Assembly (NCBI RefSeq): GCF_018130165.1
Contig: NZ_JAFCLZ010000017.1
Location: 124,001-188,000 of the forward strand
From: Bradyrhizobium sp. JYMT SZCCT0180
Lineage (GTDB): Bacteria; Pseudomonadota; Alphaproteobacteria; Rhizobiales; Xanthobacteraceae
Direction: 5' to 3'
Length of the DNA: 64,000 nucleotides
Part shown: positions 60,199-64,000 of the stretch, in pieces
Layout: each line of letters starts with the position of its first letter
How positions within the stretch are numbered: the stretch's first letter is position 1
The notes under the pieces: model-generated
Told to the model about the DNA's origin: nothing
The model's input: only the letters and a program-made list of their open reading frames with translations
Databases searched by the model: none
Made by a program: the position numbers and the translations under genes

Positions 60199-63100
60199 AT
60201 GTCCGAAAAACCGCAAAAGTCCGAAAAGTCCGAAGGACCAGACTATTCCAAGACCCTGTTCCTGCCGCTGACGGAATTCCCGATGCGCGCCGGCTTGCCC
60301 AAGCTCGAGCCTGACATCCTCAACCACTGGAACAAGATCGGTCTCTACGAGAGGCTGCGCGAGGCGGCCGACGGGCGACCGAAATTCGTGCTGCATGACG
60401 GCCCGCCCTACGCCAACGGCAACATCCATATCGGGCACGCGCTGAACAAGATCCTCAAGGACGTCGTGACCAAGAGCCAGCAGATGCTCGGCTTCGACTC
60501 CAACTATGTGCCGGGCTGGGACTGTCACGGCCTGCCGATCGAATGGAAGATCGAGGAAGAGAACTACCGCTCCAAGGGCAAGCCGAAGCCCGACTTCCGC
60601 GACTCCACGGCGATGGTGGCGTTCCGCAGGGAATGCCGCGCCTATGCGACGCACTGGCTCAACGTGCAGCGCGAGGAATTCAAGCGGCTCGGCATCATCG
60701 GCGACTGGGATCATCCCTACGCCACCATGAGCTATCCCGCCGAAGCCCAGATCGCGCGCGAGCTGATGAAGTTCGCCGCCAACGGCACGCTGTATCGCGG
60801 CTCCAAGCCCGTGATGTGGAGCGTGGTGGAGAAGACCGCGCTCGCCGAGGCCGAGGTCGAATATGAGGACTACACCTCGGACACGGTGTGGGTGAAATTT
60901 CCGGTGACCTCGCCGGCGCATGGCGCGCTGGCCAATGCGTCCGTCGTGATCTGGACCACGACGCCATGGACGCTGCCCGGCAATCGCGCCATCAGCTTCT
61001 CGCCGAAGATCGCCTACGGCCTGTTTGAGGTCACCGACGCGCCGGCGGATAATTGGGCCAAGAACGGCGACCTCCTGATCCTCGCCGACGCGCTCGCCGA
61101 GAGCGTGTTCAAGCAGGCCCGCGTCACCGCCTACAAGAAGGTGCGCGAGCTGCCGGCCGACACGCTCGACGCGGTGGAATGCGCCCATCCGCTGAAAGGC
61201 TTCAGCGGCGGATACGAATTCACCGTGCCGCTGCTGCCCGGCGACCACGTTACCGACGACACCGGCACCGGCTTCGTGCACACCGCACCCGGCCACGGCC
61301 GCGAAGACTTCGACGTCTGGATGGCGAATGCGCGCGAGCTCGACAGCCGCGGCATCAATACCGCGATCCCCTATACCGTCGACGAGAACGGCGCCTTCAC
61401 CGACCACGCCCCGGGCTTCACCGGCAAGCGCGTGATCAACGACAAGGGCGAGAAGGGCGACGCCAACGAGGCCGTGATCAAGGTGCTGATCGAAGGCGGC
61501 AAGCTTCTGGCGCGCGGCCGCCTCAAACATCAGTATCCGCATTCCTGGCGCTCGAAGAAGCCGGTGATCTTCCGCAACACGCCGCAATGGTTCATCGCGA
61601 TGGACAAGGACATCGCTGATAACGGCAAGGCCAAGCCCGGCGATACGCTGCGCGCCCGCGCGCTGCATGCGATCTCGGTGACGCAATGGGTGCCGCCCGC
61701 CGGGCAGAACCGCATCAACGGCATGATCGCCGGCCGCCCCGACTGGGTGATCTCGCGCCAGCGCGCCTGGGGCGTGCCGATCGCGGTGTTCGTGCGCGAA
61801 AAGGGCGACGGCTCCGCCGAAATCCTGCTGGACGAAATCGTCAACCAGCGCATCGCCGAGGCCTTCATGGAGGAAGGCGCCGACGCCTGGTACATGGACG
61901 GCGCCCGCGAACGCTTTCTTGGGTCACGTGCCGGCGAAGACTGGAAGAAGGTCGACGACATCTGCGACGTCTGGTTCGATTCCGGCTCGACGCACGCTTT
62001 CGTGCTGGAAGACCACCAGAATTTTCCCACGCTCGGCAACATCGTCCGCAAGGTCGATGGCGGCGAGGACACCGTGATGTATCTGGAAGGCTCAGACCAG
62101 CATCGCGGCTGGTTCCATTCCTCGCTGCTGGAAAGCTGCGGCACCCGCGGCCGCGCGCCCTACGACGTGGTGCTGACGCACGGCTTCACGCTGGACGAGA
62201 ACGGCCGCAAGATGTCGAAGTCGCTCGGCAACACCGTCGAGCCGCAAAAGGTGATGAAGGATTCCGGCGCAGATATTTTGCGGCTGTGGGTCTGTTCGAC
62301 CGATTATGCCGACGACCAGCGCATCGGTGCGGAGATCCTGAAAAACACCGTCGAGACCTACAAGAAGCTGCGCAACTCGATCCGCTGGATGCTCGGCACG
62401 CTGCACCACTTCAAGTCCAGTGACGCCGTCGCGCATGAGGAGATGCCGGAACTCGAACGGCTGATGCTGCATCAACTCGGCGGACAAGCCGAGATCGTGC
62501 GGCAGGCCTATGCCGAGTTCGATTACAAGACGGTTGTCGCCAGTCTGTCGGCGTTCATGAACACCGAATTGTCGGCGTTCTATTTCGACATCCGGAAAGA
62601 CGTGCTGTATTGCGACGCGCCGTCCTCGCCGGTGCGCAAGGCGGCGCTGACCACGATCGACATCATCTGCGACTCGATCCTGAAATGGCTGGCGCCGGTG
62701 CTAAGCTTCACCACCGACGAAGCCTGGCGGATGTACCGGCCGGGCGCCGCGCCGTCGGTGCACCTGACGCTGTTCCCGACGGATCTGGGTTCATTCCGTG
62801 ACGATGCGCTGGCTGCGAAATGGGAAACCATCCGCGACGTCAGGCGCGTCGTCACCGGCGCGCTCGAACTCGAACGCGCCGCCAAGAACATCGGCTCGTC
62901 GCTGGAAGCGTCGCCTCTGGTCTACGTGTCGGACAAGGCGATCTTCAACACGCTGTTCGACGTCGATCTGGCCGAAGTGTGCATCACCTCGAACGCGATG
63001 GCGACCAACGACGACGCGCCGGCCGCGGCCTTCACCCTCGCCGACGTTCCCGGCGTCGCGGTCGTGGTCGAAAAGGCCGTCGGCACCAAGTGCGCGCGGT

Positions 63101-63207
63101 CGTGGAAGATCCTGCCGACCGTGGGCGACGACGCCGAATATCCTGATGTCTCGCCGCGCGACGCGCAGGCGCTGCGGGAGTGGAAAGCGCTCGGAGTGGG
63201 TGTCTAA
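60199..63207 (+). CDS. ileS: Isoleucyl-tRNA synthetase
   Basis: 1002 residues, class Ia. The HIGH motif is in GPPYANGNIHIGHALNKIL, the editing CP1 domain has TTPWTLPGNRAI and DDTGTGFVHTAPGHG, and KMSKS is in GRKMSKSLGNTVEPQ. The C-terminal zinc domain common in IleRS is degenerate: its first pair reads CARS and the second is lost (SPRD), so only one of four Cys remains. It charges tRNA-Ile. It is followed by lspA after a family-A repeat. Confidence 0.97.
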   Translation: MSEKPQKSEKSEGPDYSKTLFLPLTEFPMRAGLPKLEPDILNHWNKIGLYERLREAADGRPKFVLHDGPPYANGNIHIGHALNKILKDVVTKSQQMLGFDSNYVPGWDCHGLPIEWKIEEENYRSKGKPKPDFRDSTAMVAFRRECRAYATHWLNVQREEFKRLGIIGDWDHPYATMSYPAEAQIARELMKFAANGTLYRGSKPVMWSVVEKTALAEAEVEYEDYTSDTVWVKFPVTSPAHGALANASVVIWTTTPWTLPGNRAISFSPKIAYGLFEVTDAPADNWAKNGDLLILADALAESVFKQARVTAYKKVRELPADTLDAVECAHPLKGFSGGYEFTVPLLPGDHVTDDTGTGFVHTAPGHGREDFDVWMANARELDSRGINTAIPYTVDENGAFTDHAPGFTGKRVINDKGEKGDANEAVIKVLIEGGKLLARGRLKHQYPHSWRSKKPVIFRNTPQWFIAMDKDIADNGKAKPGDTLRARALHAISVTQWVPPAGQNRINGMIAGRPDWVISRQRAWGVPIAVFVREKGDGSAEILLDEIVNQRIAEAFMEEGADAWYMDGARERFLGSRAGEDWKKVDDICDVWFDSGSTHAFVLEDHQNFPTLGNIVRKVDGGEDTVMYLEGSDQHRGWFHSSLLESCGTRGRAPYDVVLTHGFTLDENGRKMSKSLGNTVEPQKVMKDSGADILRLWVCSTDYADDQRIGAEILKNTVETYKKLRNSIRWMLGTLHHFKSSDAVAHEEMPELERLMLHQLGGQAEIVRQAYAEFDYKTVVASLSAFMNTELSAFYFDIRKDVLYCDAPSSPVRKAALTTIDIICDSILKWLAPVLSFTTDEAWRMYRPGAAPSVHLTLFPTDLGSFRDDALAAKWETIRDVRRVVTGALELERAAKNIGSSLEASPLVYVSDKAIFNTLFDVDLAEVCITSNAMATNDDAPAAAFTLADVPGVAVVVEKAVGTKCARSWKILPTVGDDAEYPDVSPRDAQALREWKALGVGV

Positions 63208-63236
63208 AATTCTTGAGTGCGAGTCTAAGATTCTAT

Positions 63237-63387
63237 CGTCGTCCCTGCGAACGCGGGGACCCATAACCACCGGCGTCTGAGATAGAACAAGGAAGATGAT
63301 CCACGGTCTTTCAACCAATAACCAGCACGGCGACGCGATGAGCGCTATCGCGCTCACGCTGGGGGTCCCTGCGTTCGCAGGGACGAC
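63237..63387. repeat. Intergenic inverted repeat, family A
   Basis: CGTCGTCCCTGCGAACGCGG then GGACCCATAA at the left; GGGGGTCCCTGCGTTCGCAG then GGACGAC at the right. It lies between ileS and lspA and ends 27 bases before the lspA start. Confidence 0.8.
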
Positions 63388-63414
63388 AGCTTACGTTGTG
63401 CTGGCGTCACGCCC

Positions 63415-63912
63415 ATGAGCCCTCACCTCCGCCCCGGGATCATCGCCGCCGTCGCAGCCCTGGTGCTCGACCAGGCCTCGAAGCTTTGGCTGCTGTTCGT
63501 GTTCGATATCGGCCGGCGGGGTGCGGTGAAGGTGACGCCGTTTTTCGATCTGGTGCTGGCTTGGAATGTCGGGATCAGCTTCGGCTGGTTCCAGAACGAC
63601 GGTTTTCTGGCCCAGGCCATCCTGACCGCGATCAAGGCGGTCGCCGTGGTCGTTCTGGCGGTCTGGATGGCCCACTCGCGCAACTGGCTGGCCACCGTAG
63701 GGCTCGGCCTGATCATCGGCGGGGCTATTGGCAACGCCATCGACCGGGTCGCCTATGGCGCGGTGGTCGATTTTGCCCTCTTCCACGTCGAGATCGGGGG
63801 AAATACCTTCAATTGGTACGTGTTTAACGTGGCCGATGTGGCCATTGTTGCCGGGGTAGCAGCCCTATTGTATGATTCCTTCCTGGGGGTACCCGCCGCA
63901 AAAGCGCCCTGA
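63415..63912 (+). CDS. lspA: Lipoprotein signal peptidase (signal peptidase II)
   Basis: 165 residues and four transmembrane helices. The catalytic Asp residues are in IGNAIDRVAYGAVVDF and FNVADVAIV. It removes the signal peptide from prolipoproteins after Lgt has lipidated them (Lgt is at 8716). The ileS-lspA order is common. The transcript start may lie within or just after the upstream repeat. The window ends 88 bases later without another gene visible. Confidence 0.96.
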   Translation: MSPHLRPGIIAAVAALVLDQASKLWLLFVFDIGRRGAVKVTPFFDLVLAWNVGISFGWFQNDGFLAQAILTAIKAVAVVVLAVWMAHSRNWLATVGLGLIIGGAIGNAIDRVAYGAVVDFALFHVEIGGNTFNWYVFNVADVAIVAGVAALLYDSFLGVPAAKAP

Positions 63913-64000
63913 TCCCGGTCGATACGGGCCGTTGCGGCTCCTTGGCGGTAATATTGCCTCGCAAACTCGGGATTGTGCCTCAAGGCCAGCCGGCAAGGTT

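Overview
The window reads as a stretch of alphaproteobacterial chromosome, most likely from Bradyrhizobium or a close relative in the Nitrobacteraceae. The grounds are high GC with strong G/C third positions, GTG and TTG starts, a RibH2-type lumazine synthase behind an FMN riboswitch, a MarR/response-regulator/kinase cluster resembling PetP-PetR, abundant ABC_sub_bind and Omp25-like proteins, and many GC-rich inverted repeats of the kind that litter Bradyrhizobium intergenic space. The species call is inference; no database was searched. I see no tRNA, rRNA, CRISPR array, IS transposase or prophage.

Layout. 1-4204: tail of an NTF2-like protein, small envelope and coiled-coil proteins, two tiny one-helix membrane proteins facing each other, a tandem MaoC pair and a DUF4282 membrane protein. 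4211-7285 (minus): rplY-pth-ychF, with ubiK upstream. 7470-13288 (plus): dienelactone hydrolase, GNAT, then lgt, a MidA-like methyltransferase and pgeF, a lipoprotein and prs. 13289-14001: a gene-free block with two repeat elements. 14002-18487: a large autotransporter and a LuxR regulator. 18500-25984 is the most accessory part: a PQQ-dependent dehydrogenase with its cytochrome c and periplasmic binding protein (xoxFGJ-like), preceded by an orphan TAXI binding protein, a 208-aa secreted protein and small ORFs, and ending in a broken second copy of the xoxJ-like gene. 25985-29958: RibD-like reductase, ABC_sub_bind protein, SDR, and ribH under an FMN riboswitch.

29959-38301: a Lon-N-like protein and a YbjN protein diverge from a 500-bp region carrying DnaA-like boxes, a perfect CtrA box and GANTC sites. 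Then come proC, a FlK-like thioesterase, a tautomerase, hisS, a DUF2314 protein and two branched-chain aminotransferases. 38603-41347 is a MarR/OmpR-type regulator/histidine kinase operon with an operator-like palindrome over the MarR start. 41548-47070: secreted DUF proteins, RNase T2, rlmJ, a cold-shock gene, a methyltransferase and an Omp25-like barrel. 47291-51840: uvrC, pgsA-moaD-moaE-prmB. 51961-58235: aminotransferase, holin-like and YihY membrane proteins, a TipF-like degenerate EAL protein, a HAD hydrolase and a CheY-like receiver. 58480-63912: ribF, an acetyltransferase, ileS and lspA.

Most of the window is housekeeping. The observations most worth following are the DnaA/CtrA/GANTC cluster at 30766-31267, the PQQ dehydrogenase that keeps the lanthanide-type Asp but lacks the vicinal cysteines, the partial duplication of its xoxJ-like gene, and four families of intergenic inverted repeats plus a separate structured element at 13500-13995.
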